Of a stretch of 12,659 bases of DNA, positions 1 through 7,417 are shown piece after piece. Source of the DNA: Alphaproteobacteria bacterium (GTDB lineage Bacteria > Pseudomonadota > Alphaproteobacteria > RF32 > CAG-239); contig DPKR01000008.1 of assembly GCA_003542415.1 (NCBI GenBank), forward strand, positions 1 through 12,659, read 5' to 3'. The translations under genes and the position numbers were made by a program. Below the pieces are notes generated by a model. The model was not told the origin of the DNA, searched no databases, and saw only the letters and a program-made list of their open reading frames with translations. Position 1 is the stretch's first letter; every line of letters starts with the position of its first letter.

Positions 1-61
1 CAGCAAAGGCGGGTTGAAGATTTAATAATAAAATGGCTATAAAGCTTAAAAATGCTTTCAT
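1..61 (-). CDS. 5' end of an exported protein (partial, runs off left edge)
   Basis: Only the first 20 codons are inside the window. They read MKAFLSFIAILLL followed by NLQPAFA: a lysine near the start, a hydrophobic core of about 13 residues, then an A-F-A signal-peptidase-I-type site. A Shine-Dalgarno-like AAAAGGG (plus-strand 68-74) sits 6 nt upstream of the ATG, and a perfect TATAAT on the minus strand (88-93) lies at the right distance for a promoter. The product is therefore probably secreted or periplasmic. Nothing of the mature protein is visible, so no function can be given. It is divergent from the M20 hydrolase gene at 128. Confidence 0.6.
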   Translation of the reverse strand, partial: MKAFLSFIAILLLNLQPAFA

Positions 62-86
62 TTTTTTCCCTTTTGAATTATTTTGA

Positions 87-97
87 GATTATATTAA
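87..97. promoter_or_regulatory. Candidate bidirectional -10 element, copy 1
   Basis: The exact 11-mer GATTATATTAA lies between the leftward exported-protein gene and the rightward M20 gene. On the plus strand it contains TATATT (90-95), 33 nt before the ATG at 128. On the minus strand it contains TATAAT (88-93), 27 nt before the ATG at 61. No good -35 hexamer is evident on either side. The same 11-mer recurs in the other two divergent spacers (4100 and 9547). Promoter function is inferred from sequence and position. Confidence 0.45.
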
Positions 98-127
98 GGC
101 AAAATATTTAAAAAAAAGGTAAAAGAG

Positions 128-1237
128 ATGCAACTTCTTGATGTGATTAAAAATTTAATTTCGTTCAAAACAATAACGGGCAACAGGGGGGAGATTGATA
201 AGTGCTTAAAATATATTAAAAACCTGCTTGAACCGACCGGGGCTATCGTTGATATATGCACGCATCAAGATGTCTCACCGGTGATTTTTGCAAGAAATGC
301 TCAAACAGAAGATTTTGATGTTTTGGTTTTGGGACACTTGGATGTTGTGCCCGCAACGGATGATATGTTTGAGCCTTGCCTCAAAGATGGTAAACTTTAT
401 GGCAGAGGGACGCTTGATATGAAGTCTTTTGCCGCCGTGGCTATCAATTCTATGGCACAGGTGATGAAAGAGAAGCTGCCTTTAAAGTTCGGTTTTATTT
501 TATCAACCGACGAAGAAGAAGGAAGCGCCAGTTTGGAGGCATTTTTGAAAAAACACGCCGCTTTGAAGTCCGGTATTGTTTTAGACAATGATGTTGGCGG
601 AGATATATATAAAATTGTGGCACGTTGCAAAAATCCGGTGTATGTGGAGCTCAAAGCAAAAGGGATCGCAGCACACGGTTCAACACCATGGGAGGCACTG
701 GACGCTAATGAGCAGCTTTTTAAGACATGGCAAAATATCAGAAAGGTTTATCCTGCTTTTGATCAGGACACCGGCAAGCCGAAAGATGTGTGGATTGATA
801 CGCTCCATTTTGCGACAATACGAGGGGGGAAGGTTTCAAATATTATTTCGGACGAGGCAGAAGCATTGCTCGATTTCAGATTAACCGAAAAATCAAGTGT
901 CGAATCGCTTAAACAAAAGCTTTTGCCCTTGATGGAAAAAGGCGTTTCTTTTGAAGTGAAATATCAGAGTATTCCGGTTGTTGTTGATGAAAAAAATCCG
1001 CTTTTGCTCTCTTATAAAAAATTGGCGGAAGATGTTTTGGGAAAATCAATTGAGTTTGAATATATCGGCGGGGCAACGGATTCTCGTTCGCTTTACGAGA
1101 GAGGATCAACAGTGATTATGCACTCGGGCACAGGCGAAGGAATGCATGCCAAAGGTGAATATGTGGAGCTTAAAAGCGTTGAACAGATTGCTGATATTCA
1201 AATGAAGTTTTTGCGAGAATTGGCAGGAAAAAAATGA
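128..1237 (+). CDS. M20-family metallohydrolase, ArgE/DapE-like deacylase or peptidase
   Basis: This is a cytoplasmic zinc-dependent amidohydrolase of the M20 family (ArgE/DapE/CPG2), which cleaves an acyl or peptide group from an amino acid. Visible metal and catalytic residues are H70 and D72 in GHLDVVP, bridging D97 in GRGTLDMKS, the glutamate pair E129-E130 in STDEEEG, D154 in LDNDVGG, and H340 in GMHAKGEY. H183 in AAHGSTPW fits the lid/dimerisation histidine. At 369 aa the length is normal for the family, and the metal site looks intact. The length and fold resemble acetylornithine deacetylase (ArgE), but the sequence does not separate that from other M20 deacylases, and there are no arginine genes nearby. 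The start follows a purine-rich AAGGTAAAAGAG stretch. Its stop overlaps the rlmH start (ATGA), so the two are probably co-transcribed. Confidence 0.85.
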   Translation: MQLLDVIKNLISFKTITGNRGEIDKCLKYIKNLLEPTGAIVDICTHQDVSPVIFARNAQTEDFDVLVLGHLDVVPATDDMFEPCLKDGKLYGRGTLDMKSFAAVAINSMAQVMKEKLPLKFGFILSTDEEEGSASLEAFLKKHAALKSGIVLDNDVGGDIYKIVARCKNPVYVELKAKGIAAHGSTPWEALDANEQLFKTWQNIRKVYPAFDQDTGKPKDVWIDTLHFATIRGGKVSNIISDEAEALLDFRLTEKSSVESLKQKLLPLMEKGVSFEVKYQSIPVVVDEKNPLLLSYKKLAEDVLGKSIEFEYIGGATDSRSLYERGSTVIMHSGTGEGMHAKGEYVELKSVEQIADIQMKFLRELAGKK

Positions 1238-1674
1238 AAATTTATATTTTAGCTATCGGCAAATGTAAACACGGATCGGCAGAAGAAATGCTGATTAAAG
1301 AATACCAAAAAAGGCTGACTTGGGACTTGATTATCAAGGAAAAAGAAAATGATACCCAAGAAAAAGAGGCGGAATTTTTGCTCAAAAATATTCCCAATGG
1401 GGCGAAAGTTGTTGTTTTGGACGAACGCGGTGAAAATATGAAAAGTCTTGATTTTGCAAAACGAATCGGAGATTTCCAAAATGAGGGCGTTACAGATATT
1501 TGTTTTTTAATCGGTGGGGCAGATGGGCATTTGGATAAGGTTCGTAAACGTGCTGATTTATTGCTCTCTTTCGGGAAGCTCACAATGCCTCATATGCTCA
1601 TACGCGCGGTTTTGACGGAGCAAATTTACCGCGCGCAGACAATCCTAAACGGACACCCATATCACAGGGAATAG
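1234..1674 (+). CDS. rlmH: 23S rRNA (pseudouridine1915-N3)-methyltransferase RlmH
   Basis: RlmH uses S-adenosylmethionine to methylate N3 of pseudouridine 1915 in helix 69 of 23S rRNA, acting on assembled 70S ribosomes. It is a small SPOUT-class trefoil-knot enzyme that works as a dimer. The diagnostic C-terminal half is all present: FLIGGADGH (91-99) forms part of the SAM pocket, followed by SFGKLTMPHMLIRAVLTEQ (112-130) and the terminal HPYHRE. At 146 aa it is slightly shorter than the roughly 155 aa usual in the family, but nothing essential appears missing. It starts inside the stop codon of the preceding M20 gene. Its TAG stop directly abuts the stop of the opposing gene; the six bases TAGCTA at 1672-1677 supply both. 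Confidence 0.95.
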   Translation: MKIYILAIGKCKHGSAEEMLIKEYQKRLTWDLIIKEKENDTQEKEAEFLLKNIPNGAKVVVLDERGENMKSLDFAKRIGDFQNEGVTDICFLIGGADGHLDKVRKRADLLLSFGKLTMPHMLIRAVLTEQIYRAQTILNGHPYHRE

Positions 1675-2127
1675 CTAGTTGTTTTGAACACATTTAATGT
1701 ATTTGTTGCTATAGGGGCATTTTTCAATGCTGTACGTGATTCCGCCGACAGATGGACAAGAATTTTCTGATGCAATAGTGGTATAGCCTAAACTCATGCA
1801 TTCTGATTGAACAGAACCTTCATTAACCTCACACCTATAATATCCATAGCAGTTGTCTATGCTGACGTTAGCCCCACACAATTTTCGCTCATGAAGGTAG
1901 CCTGGCGGACAGCATATTTTATAATAGTGATTATCATCCGGACAAGGGTTGACTAAAGCACCGGCGCAAGTTGTATATGTATAGCCGCTATCCTCGCAAG
2001 ACTGATTTGTGGCGTTTCGCGCAGAACCGATACTTTCATCGGATTGAGGAAGAAATATGACCTTGGCGCGAGCCTGATAACAACAAAAGACTGCCAACAC
2101 AAAAGCAGCAAGTGCAAATTTCTTCAT
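1675..2127 (-). CDS. Secreted cysteine-rich repeat protein, unknown function
   Basis: I do not recognise a named family. The start at 2127 is chosen over an upstream ATG at 2151 because a perfect AAGGAG (2135-2140) lies 7 nt before it and a clean signal peptide follows: MKKFALAAFVLAVFCC then YQARA, with A-R-A as the likely signal-peptidase-I site. The mature protein, about 129 aa, contains 12 cysteines that fall into three units of four. Each unit resembles C-x(2-3)-GY-x(n)-C-x(n)-C-x(n)-Y-x-[KR]-x-C, or a close variant. It also has many Tyr, Asn and Ser residues and no transmembrane segment after the signal, suggesting a disulfide-bonded extracytoplasmic protein. It has its own promoter-like site (2161-2189). 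It ends flush with rlmH. Surface, adhesion or envelope roles are possible but unsupported. Confidence 0.8.
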   Translation of the reverse strand: MKKFALAAFVLAVFCCYQARAKVIFLPQSDESIGSARNATNQSCEDSGYTYTTCAGALVNPCPDDNHYYKICCPPGYLHERKLCGANVSIDNCYGYYRCEVNEGSVQSECMSLGYTTIASENSCPSVGGITYSIEKCPYSNKYIKCVQNN

Positions 2128-2160
2128 AGCCTTTCTCCTTTTTTCATACATATTGTGTTT

Positions 2161-2189
2161 ATTATACCTTCTTTTTTAAAAAAAAGCAA
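2161..2189 (-). promoter_or_regulatory. Candidate sigma-70-type promoter for the Cys-rich protein gene
   Basis: Reading leftward, TTGCTT (2184-2189) is followed after 17 bp by a perfect TATAAT (2161-2166). This places a transcription start near 2154, giving a leader of about 27 nt that contains the AAGGAG ribosome site. The -35 matches the consensus at only three positions, so the assignment rests mainly on the -10 and the spacing. Confidence 0.45.
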
Positions 2190-2200
2190 ACAAAAAGAAG
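2168..2200. repeat. Inverted repeat in the spacer after the PBP gene
   Basis: CTTCTTTTT (2168-2176) and AAAAAGAAG (2192-2200) are perfect 9-bp inverted arms around a 15-bp loop, immediately downstream of the leftward penicillin-binding-protein gene. The stem is weak in GC and is not followed by a clean T-run, so it is a poor intrinsic terminator. It overlaps the candidate promoter of the next gene. Confidence 0.3.
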
Positions 2201-2208
2201 TGAATTTT

Positions 2209-4020
2209 TTATGACATTGTTGAGAGCATAATTTTTTGAAAGATTTTTGCAGGAATTTCGCCACCTGTGATGTTTTTCATGGGGGAATTGTCATCATTTC
2301 CGACCCAGATGGCAACAACATAGTGTTTTGTAAAACCGACAAACCACGCATCGCGATAATCTTGCGAAGTGCCTGTTTTGCCGGCGGCGAAAACGGGAAG
2401 CTTGGCGTTTGTTCCGGTGCCGGAGTTGACAACATTTTCAAGCATTTGCGTTATTTTTTGAACTGTTTTTTCATCTAAGACACGGATAGGTTCATCAAGG
2501 GTGCGTTCATATAGTTGGTTGCCATCTTTGGAATAGATTTCTGAAATGGTATATGGCCATGCGGCATATCCGCCGTTTGCGATAGTTAAATAGGCGGCTG
2601 CCATGTCAATGACCTTGACTTCAGATGAGCCGAGCGCTAAAGACGGAATTTTCTTCAAAGGGGTTGTAATGCCCATCTTTTTGGCATTTTTGATGATGTC
2701 ATTTAGGCTGAAATGGCGGCTTAAGTTGACAGTTGCAAGATTAAGCGACTTAGAAAATGCAAAATTTAAGCTCACATCGCCATAATATTTTTTATTATAA
2801 TTTTCGGGTTTCCATTTGCCGATGGTGATTGGGGTATCTGAGATGGTATCTTGCGGGTCAAAACTATGCTGAAGCGCTGTGATGTAAACAAAAGTTTTAA
2901 AAGCAGAGCCGGGCTGGCGAAGAGCTTGCGTTGCGCGGTTAAATTGATTTTTTTGATAATCGACACCGCCGACTAAGGCTTTGATGGCGCCTTTATAATC
3001 CAAAATAACAAGAGCGCCTTCCGTGACGTTGTTTTTGGCATTGGCAGCAACGGTTTCGCGCAAGATTGTTTCTGCTTTTTGCTGCAAATCTTGATCTAAG
3101 GTTGTGCTCACATAAATGTCTTGATCGCGCTCTCCGATGTAGTCATTAACCTCAGAATAAACCATGTCGGCAAAGTGTTTTGCCCCTTCAACCTTAAATG
3201 TTGTGGTGTCATGAAGCGGTTCCTTTTTTGCTTTTTCAAATTCGCCTTCAGTGATTGTGCCATGTTTGAGCATCAACGCTAAAACGGTTTCGGCGCGGTC
3301 GGAAGCGTTTTTTTTGCTGTAAATCGGGTTATAGCGCGAAGGGGCTTTGAGCATCCCCGCTAAAACGGCTGCTTCTTTCAAACTTAAATCGCGGGAAGAT
3401 TTGCCGAAATATTTATTTGCAGCGGCCTCAATGCCGAAGACACCGGCACCTAAATAAACACGGTTCAGATACAGCGTTAAAATCTGCTCTTTTGTGAACT
3501 TTTTTTCAAGCCAAAAGGAAATAAGAAGCTCTTGGACCTTGCGTTTGACGCTTTTTCGAGGGGTTAAAAAGAGGTTTTTTGCCACTTGTTGGGTGATGGT
3601 GGAAGCACCTTGTGCGTAGCGTTTTAAGAAAATATTTGCGATGGCGGCACGGGTAAAGCCGATGATGTCAAAGCCAAAGTGGGCATAAAAACGACGGTCT
3701 TCTACATCAATGATGGCAGCAGGAACGTAATAAGGCAAATCTTCTAAATAAACAACTGATGAAAAGCTATTGCCAAAGGTTTGAATTTCGTTGCCGTTTT
3801 CGGCAATGATGGTGGTTGACGGTTGGCGCGTTTTTGAGAGCGCAACTTCGATATCGGGCAGTGTTAGATAGCAATACAAAACATATGATGCAATTAGCGC
3901 AAAAATTGCGAAAGCACTGACAATTAAGGTTTTAATCAGATTTTTCTTTAGCGTTTTTTTTGAGCTTTTTTTACGTTTTTTTATAGAGCGCTTTGATGTT
4001 TTTTTTGTTTTTTGAACCAT
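2209..4020 (-). CDS. Class A penicillin-binding protein (PBP1A family), short form
   Basis: This is an inner-membrane enzyme that polymerises lipid II glycan strands (GT51 domain) and cross-links stem peptides (transpeptidase). Residues 1-30 are very rich in Lys/Arg, followed by one membrane anchor at about 31-53. The GT51 motifs are in order: EDRRFYAHFG (catalytic E107), QGASTITQQ (137-145), RKVQE (160-164) and KEQILTLYLNRVYLG (177-191). The transpeptidase motifs are SAFK with nucleophile S372, SLN (425-427) and KTGT (548-551). All look functional. At 603 aa it is much shorter than E. coli PBP1a (about 850 aa); the linker between domains is brief, so the extra OB/ODD-type region is absent. 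The start has GGAG (4028-4031) 7 nt upstream. It is transcribed leftward from the spacer shared with polA. Confidence 0.93.
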   Translation of the reverse strand: MVQKTKKTSKRSIKKRKKSSKKTLKKNLIKTLIVSAFAIFALIASYVLYCYLTLPDIEVALSKTRQPSTTIIAENGNEIQTFGNSFSSVVYLEDLPYYVPAAIIDVEDRRFYAHFGFDIIGFTRAAIANIFLKRYAQGASTITQQVAKNLFLTPRKSVKRKVQELLISFWLEKKFTKEQILTLYLNRVYLGAGVFGIEAAANKYFGKSSRDLSLKEAAVLAGMLKAPSRYNPIYSKKNASDRAETVLALMLKHGTITEGEFEKAKKEPLHDTTTFKVEGAKHFADMVYSEVNDYIGERDQDIYVSTTLDQDLQQKAETILRETVAANAKNNVTEGALVILDYKGAIKALVGGVDYQKNQFNRATQALRQPGSAFKTFVYITALQHSFDPQDTISDTPITIGKWKPENYNKKYYGDVSLNFAFSKSLNLATVNLSRHFSLNDIIKNAKKMGITTPLKKIPSLALGSSEVKVIDMAAAYLTIANGGYAAWPYTISEIYSKDGNQLYERTLDEPIRVLDEKTVQKITQMLENVVNSGTGTNAKLPVFAAGKTGTSQDYRDAWFVGFTKHYVVAIWVGNDDNSPMKNITGGEIPAKIFQKIMLSTMS

Positions 4021-4042
4021 TCTATATCTCCGTTATGGCGGG

Positions 4043-4048
4043 ATTATA
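4043..4048 (-). promoter_or_regulatory. Candidate -10 box for the PBP gene
   Basis: A perfect TATAAT reads leftward here, 22 nt before the PBP start. A start site near 4036 would leave a leader of about 16 nt that still includes the GGAG ribosome site. I found no convincing -35 at 16-18 bp. The minus-strand TATAAT in the shared 11-mer at 4100-4110 is an alternative promoter with a longer leader. Confidence 0.35.
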
Positions 4049-4099
4049 AAATAAATGTCTTAAAAAAATTTTTATCTCTTTAAAGAAAACAAAAAATTT

Positions 4100-4110
4100 G
4101 ATTATATTAA
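4100..4110. promoter_or_regulatory. Candidate bidirectional -10 element, copy 2
   Basis: The exact GATTATATTAA lies between the divergent PBP and polA genes. Its plus-strand TATATT (4103-4108) is 31 nt before the preferred polA start at 4139, close to the distance seen at the other two copies. Its minus-strand TATAAT (4101-4106) is about 80 nt before the PBP start. A symmetrical 7-bp inverted repeat begins at its right edge. Promoter function is inferred. Confidence 0.45.
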
Positions 4111-4125
4111 AGTTAATATAACTTT
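4109..4125. repeat. Short dyad at the polA transcription start, possible operator
   Basis: AAAGTTA, a 3-bp centre ATA, and TAACTTT form a perfect 7-bp dyad. It lies directly after the -10-like box of polA, covering the expected transcription start. It could be a repressor site or a 5'-leader hairpin. It is AT-rich and short, so chance is a real alternative. Confidence 0.3.
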
Positions 4126-4138
4126 GATGGATTGGATA

Positions 4139-6880
4139 ATGGCAAAAAAAATTTGTTTGGTTGATGGTTCGGGATATATTTTCAGAGCGTTTTATGCACT
4201 GCCGATTTTGACTTCACCCAAAGGAGTGCCGGTTAATGCTGTTTTGGGCTTTGTGAATATGTTTATGAGACTTCGCTCAAAAATTGCCTGTGATTATTGT
4301 TTGGTTTTGTTTGATGCGAAACGTCAGAATTTTCGAAACGAAATTTTTGAGGGTTATAAAGGTACGCGCAAAGAAACACCAGAAGAGCTCATTCCTCAAT
4401 TTCCGATTATCAGGCAAGCTGCCACTGCCTTAAATCTTCATTTTTTGGAGATGGAGGGGTATGAGGCAGACGATTTGATTGCGACATATGCCAAAAAAGC
4501 CCGCGAAAAGGGATATGATGTGGTTGTTGTTTCGGCAGATAAAGACCTGATGCAGCTCATTAAAGAGGGTGTTGAATATTATGACGGGATGAAGGAAAAG
4601 TTTTTTACACCTCAAGATGTGAAGGAAAAATTCGGCGTTTTGCCTGATAAGGTGATTGATGTGCAAGCGCTTTCGGGTGATTCTATTGACAATGTGCCGG
4701 GAGTGCCTGGAATTGGACCGAAAACGGCTGCCGAGCTCATCAATCAATTCGGCTCTTTGGAAGAGGTTTTGGCGCATGCTTCGGAAATTAAGCAAAACAA
4801 ACGTCGCGAAACGCTTTTGGAAAATATTGAAAATGCAAAAATTTCTAAAAAACTGGTAACGCTTAAAGATGATGTGCCGGTGAGTGCTGATGTTGATGAA
4901 TTTGTCTGTCACGCGCCACTAAAACAAAAATTGATGGATTTTATTGATGAGTATGGCTTGAAAAGTTTGCGTGCACGGGCGGAAAAATGGATTGATGAAC
5001 AATGTGTCGCTTTAGACCAAGCGCCGTGTGAAACAAAAAAAGAAATTGTTAAAGACTATGAGTTGATACAAGATGAGGCAGCTTTGGCGCGTTTTGTTGA
5101 AAAGATAAAAAATGCGCGAATGTTTGCAATAGACACGGAAACAACGGGATTAAATCCGCAAAAAGATAAAATTGTCGGCTTTTCTCTTGCGTATGAAGAT
5201 GGCAAAGCATGTTATGTGCCTTTAAATCACGGCGGCGAATCGAGCTCAGATTTGTTTGCAGTTTCTCAAAGACCAAAACAGATTTCAATTGAAACGGCAA
5301 GAAAATACTTAAAACCCCTTTTGGAAGATAAATCCATTTTAAAAATCGGGCATAACATCAAATTTGATATGCATTTTTTGGCACAAATTATCGGAAGCGA
5401 ATCGGAAATTTTTCCTTATGACGACACGGCTGTTATCAGCTATTGCTTGGATAGTTTGGAACATGGACACAGTATGGACGAACTCGCAAAAATCTTTTTG
5501 GATTATGAGACAATTAAATATGAAGATGTTTGCGGCTCAGGCAAAAACAAAATCAGCTTTGATAAGGTTGAGCTTTCTAAAGCGCTTGATTATGCCGCCG
5601 AAGATGCAGATATTACTTTGCGGCTTTATCATGTTTTGAAACCTCGCTTGATTGCCGAAAAGAAGCTTGCGCTTTATGAAAATCTTGACAGACCTCTTGT
5701 TTCTATTTTGCGAAAAATGGAAAGCGAAGGAGTGATGGTTGATGCGAAATCTTTGGTGGCGCTTGATGAAGATTTTTCAAATCAGATGCGGCACTTAGAA
5801 AAAGAAATTTATGCCTTGGCCGGAGAAGAGTTTAATTTGGCCTCGCCAAAGCAAATCGGCGATATTTTGTTTGTGAAAATGGGTATTAAAGGCAAAAAAA
5901 CGGCAACAGGTGCATTTCAAACCGGCGCAGATGTGTTGGAAGATTTGGCAGCAGAATATGAATTGCCGAAGAAAATTTTAGAATGGCGCGGGTTTCAAAA
6001 ACTGAAATCGACGTACACAAGCGCGCTGTTGGAACAGACAGATAAAAACAGCCGAGTTCATACGACCTTTGCACAAACGGTTGTGAACACCGGAAGGCTT
6101 GCCTCATCAAACCCGAATTTGCAAAATATTCCCATCAGAACCGAGGAAGGCAAAAAAATCAGGGCGGCATTTGTGGCTAAAAAAGGCTACAAAATTATTT
6201 CTGCCGACTACAGCCAGGTGGAACTCAGATTGCTTGCGGCGGTGGCTGATGTGAAGGCGTTAAAAGAGGCGTTTAGAAAAGGGGTGGATATTCACGCGTT
6301 AACAGCAAGCAGGGTTTTTCATATTCCGCTTGAAGAGATTGATTCAAACAAACGCCGTGATGCTAAAGCAATCAACTTCGGCATTGTTTATGGTATCTCG
6401 CAATACGGGCTTGCACGTCAGCTTAATATTTCAAACGAAGAGGCTAAAAATTATATTGATTCATATTTTGCGGCAATGCCTGAGATTAAGCAATATATGG
6501 CAGATACAATTGATTTTGCGCATAAAAACGGATATGTTTTGACCCCTTACGGGCGGAAGTGTTTTGTGGGATCAATCAACGACCAAAACAAAAGGGTTGC
6601 TTCATTTGCAGAAAGAGCGGCGATCAATGCACCGATTCAGGGGGGAGCATCGGACATTATCAAAATGGCGATGAAAAAGGTTGATTTTGCGTTAAGAGAA
6701 GGCGGGTTTGAAACAAAAATGCTCTTGCAAGTGCACGATGAACTGATTTTTGAGGCGCCGGAAAGTGAGATTGACGCAGTTAAAAAGGTGATAAAAGGAG
6801 CGATGGAAAGCGTCGTTCAATTTGATATTCCGTTTATCGCAGAAGTCGGTGTGGGTGAGAACTGGAGCGAGGCGCACTAA
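4139..6880 (+). CDS. polA: DNA polymerase I
   Basis: Pol I fills gaps and removes RNA primers during lagging-strand synthesis and repair. All three domains are present in 913 aa. The N-terminal 5' nuclease (about 1-285) includes the acidic EADDLIA (109-115), SADKDLMQ (132-139) and the helix-hairpin-helix VPGVPGIGPKTA (186-197). The 3'-5' proofreading domain (about 305-500) keeps its acidic residues: D332 and E334 in DTETTG, D410 in GHNIKFD, and Y485/D489. The polymerase domain has TGRL and NLQNIP, motif A with D690 (SADYSQVELR), motif B with R739, K743 and F748, and motif C with H866-D867 (QVHDEL). Upstream ATG 4127 and TTG 4124 are in frame. I prefer 4139 because family members begin close to the LVDGS motif and because it fits the promoter distance. 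No strong Shine-Dalgarno decides the start. Confidence 0.95.
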   Translation: MAKKICLVDGSGYIFRAFYALPILTSPKGVPVNAVLGFVNMFMRLRSKIACDYCLVLFDAKRQNFRNEIFEGYKGTRKETPEELIPQFPIIRQAATALNLHFLEMEGYEADDLIATYAKKAREKGYDVVVVSADKDLMQLIKEGVEYYDGMKEKFFTPQDVKEKFGVLPDKVIDVQALSGDSIDNVPGVPGIGPKTAAELINQFGSLEEVLAHASEIKQNKRRETLLENIENAKISKKLVTLKDDVPVSADVDEFVCHAPLKQKLMDFIDEYGLKSLRARAEKWIDEQCVALDQAPCETKKEIVKDYELIQDEAALARFVEKIKNARMFAIDTETTGLNPQKDKIVGFSLAYEDGKACYVPLNHGGESSSDLFAVSQRPKQISIETARKYLKPLLEDKSILKIGHNIKFDMHFLAQIIGSESEIFPYDDTAVISYCLDSLEHGHSMDELAKIFLDYETIKYEDVCGSGKNKISFDKVELSKALDYAAEDADITLRLYHVLKPRLIAEKKLALYENLDRPLVSILRKMESEGVMVDAKSLVALDEDFSNQMRHLEKEIYALAGEEFNLASPKQIGDILFVKMGIKGKKTATGAFQTGADVLEDLAAEYELPKKILEWRGFQKLKSTYTSALLEQTDKNSRVHTTFAQTVVNTGRLASSNPNLQNIPIRTEEGKKIRAAFVAKKGYKIISADYSQVELRLLAAVADVKALKEAFRKGVDIHALTASRVFHIPLEEIDSNKRRDAKAINFGIVYGISQYGLARQLNISNEEAKNYIDSYFAAMPEIKQYMADTIDFAHKNGYVLTPYGRKCFVGSINDQNKRVASFAERAAINAPIQGGASDIIKMAMKKVDFALREGGFETKMLLQVHDELIFEAPESEIDAVKKVIKGAMESVVQFDIPFIAEVGVGENWSEAH

Positions 6881-7417
6881 ATGAAAGTTGCATATCAGGG
6901 TATTAAAGGTGCGTATTCTGAGACAGCTGCTACGGAATATGTTAGAGCAGATGAATATGTCGGCTATGAAACGGTTGAGGAAGTTTTGAAAGCGCTCGAC
7001 GAAGGTAATGTCGATTATGCGTTTTTACCCGTTAATAACTCAACGGTTGGTGAGGTAAAAAGCGTTAAAAAAGGTCTCGAAAATTTTTGTTTTCAAAAAG
7101 CAGGAGAATATGCTTTTCGCGTGCGTCACCAACTTTGGGGCGTTCAAGGTAGCAAGCTTTCGGACGTGAAATGCGCTTATTCGCACGAACAAGCTCTAAG
7201 GCAATCTGCTGTTTTTTTGGAAAGGAACGATATCTGCCCGATAGAATATGTTGATACAGCACTTGCATGCAAATATGTGGCAGAACTAAATGATAAGACC
7301 GTTTCTGCTGTTGCTTCTATAATGGCCGGAGAGATTTATAATCTAAAGTTGCTTGCTCAAAATATTGAAACAAACAACGATAACACCACAATGTTTTGGC
7401 TTATTAAGAAGCCTTAG
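6881..7417 (+). CDS. Divergent prephenate dehydratase-like protein, catalytic domain only
   Basis: The sequence follows the prephenate dehydratase (PDT) fold from end to end: GIKGAYSE (7-14), PVNNSTVGEV (50-59), SHEQAL (101-106), a VDTALAC segment (124-130), and C-terminal NNDNTTMF (165-172). PDT decarboxylates and dehydrates prephenate to phenylpyruvate in phenylalanine synthesis. Two signature residues differ from the usual form: the Glu of P-I-E-N-S is Asn52, and the Arg of T-R-F is Met171, while the catalytic-type Thr170 remains. The C-terminal ACT domain that gives phenylalanine feedback is absent (178 aa against about 280). It may be a feedback-insensitive dehydratase or an enzyme with altered chemistry. 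Its ATG follows the polA stop with no gap, using GGAG or GAGG inside polA, so it is probably translated from the polA mRNA. It overlaps the opposing kinase gene by 4 bp. Confidence 0.78.
   Translation: MKVAYQGIKGAYSETAATEYVRADEYVGYETVEEVLKALDEGNVDYAFLPVNNSTVGEVKSVKKGLENFCFQKAGEYAFRVRHQLWGVQGSKLSDVKCAYSHEQALRQSAVFLERNDICPIEYVDTALACKYVAELNDKTVSAVASIMAGEIYNLKLLAQNIETNNDNTTMFWLIKKP

Noticed and set aside
1..42. Possible C-terminal tail of a rightward gene (frames ending at 25 or 42, including three tandem TAA at 23-31)
   Set aside because: The opposite strand shows a complete signal peptide with ribosome site and -10 box over the same bases, which is a much stronger reading.
41..67. Hairpin AAAGC...GCTTT followed by seven T, as a rightward terminator
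   Set aside because: The stem is only 5 bp with two GC pairs and lies inside the start of the leftward signal-peptide gene.
2128..2151. Longer Cys-rich protein beginning at ATG 2151
   Set aside because: It would put the perfect AAGGAG inside the coding region and place eight charged residues before the signal peptide.
4124..4138. Longer polA starting at TTG 4124 or ATG 4127
   Set aside because: The family N terminus begins next to the LVDGS motif, and these starts would lie only about 10 nt from the predicted transcription start. 4127 remains possible.
4430..4912. 160-codon minus-strand open frame inside polA
   Set aside because: It is fully antisense to the conserved 5' nuclease domain, with no recognisable motifs.
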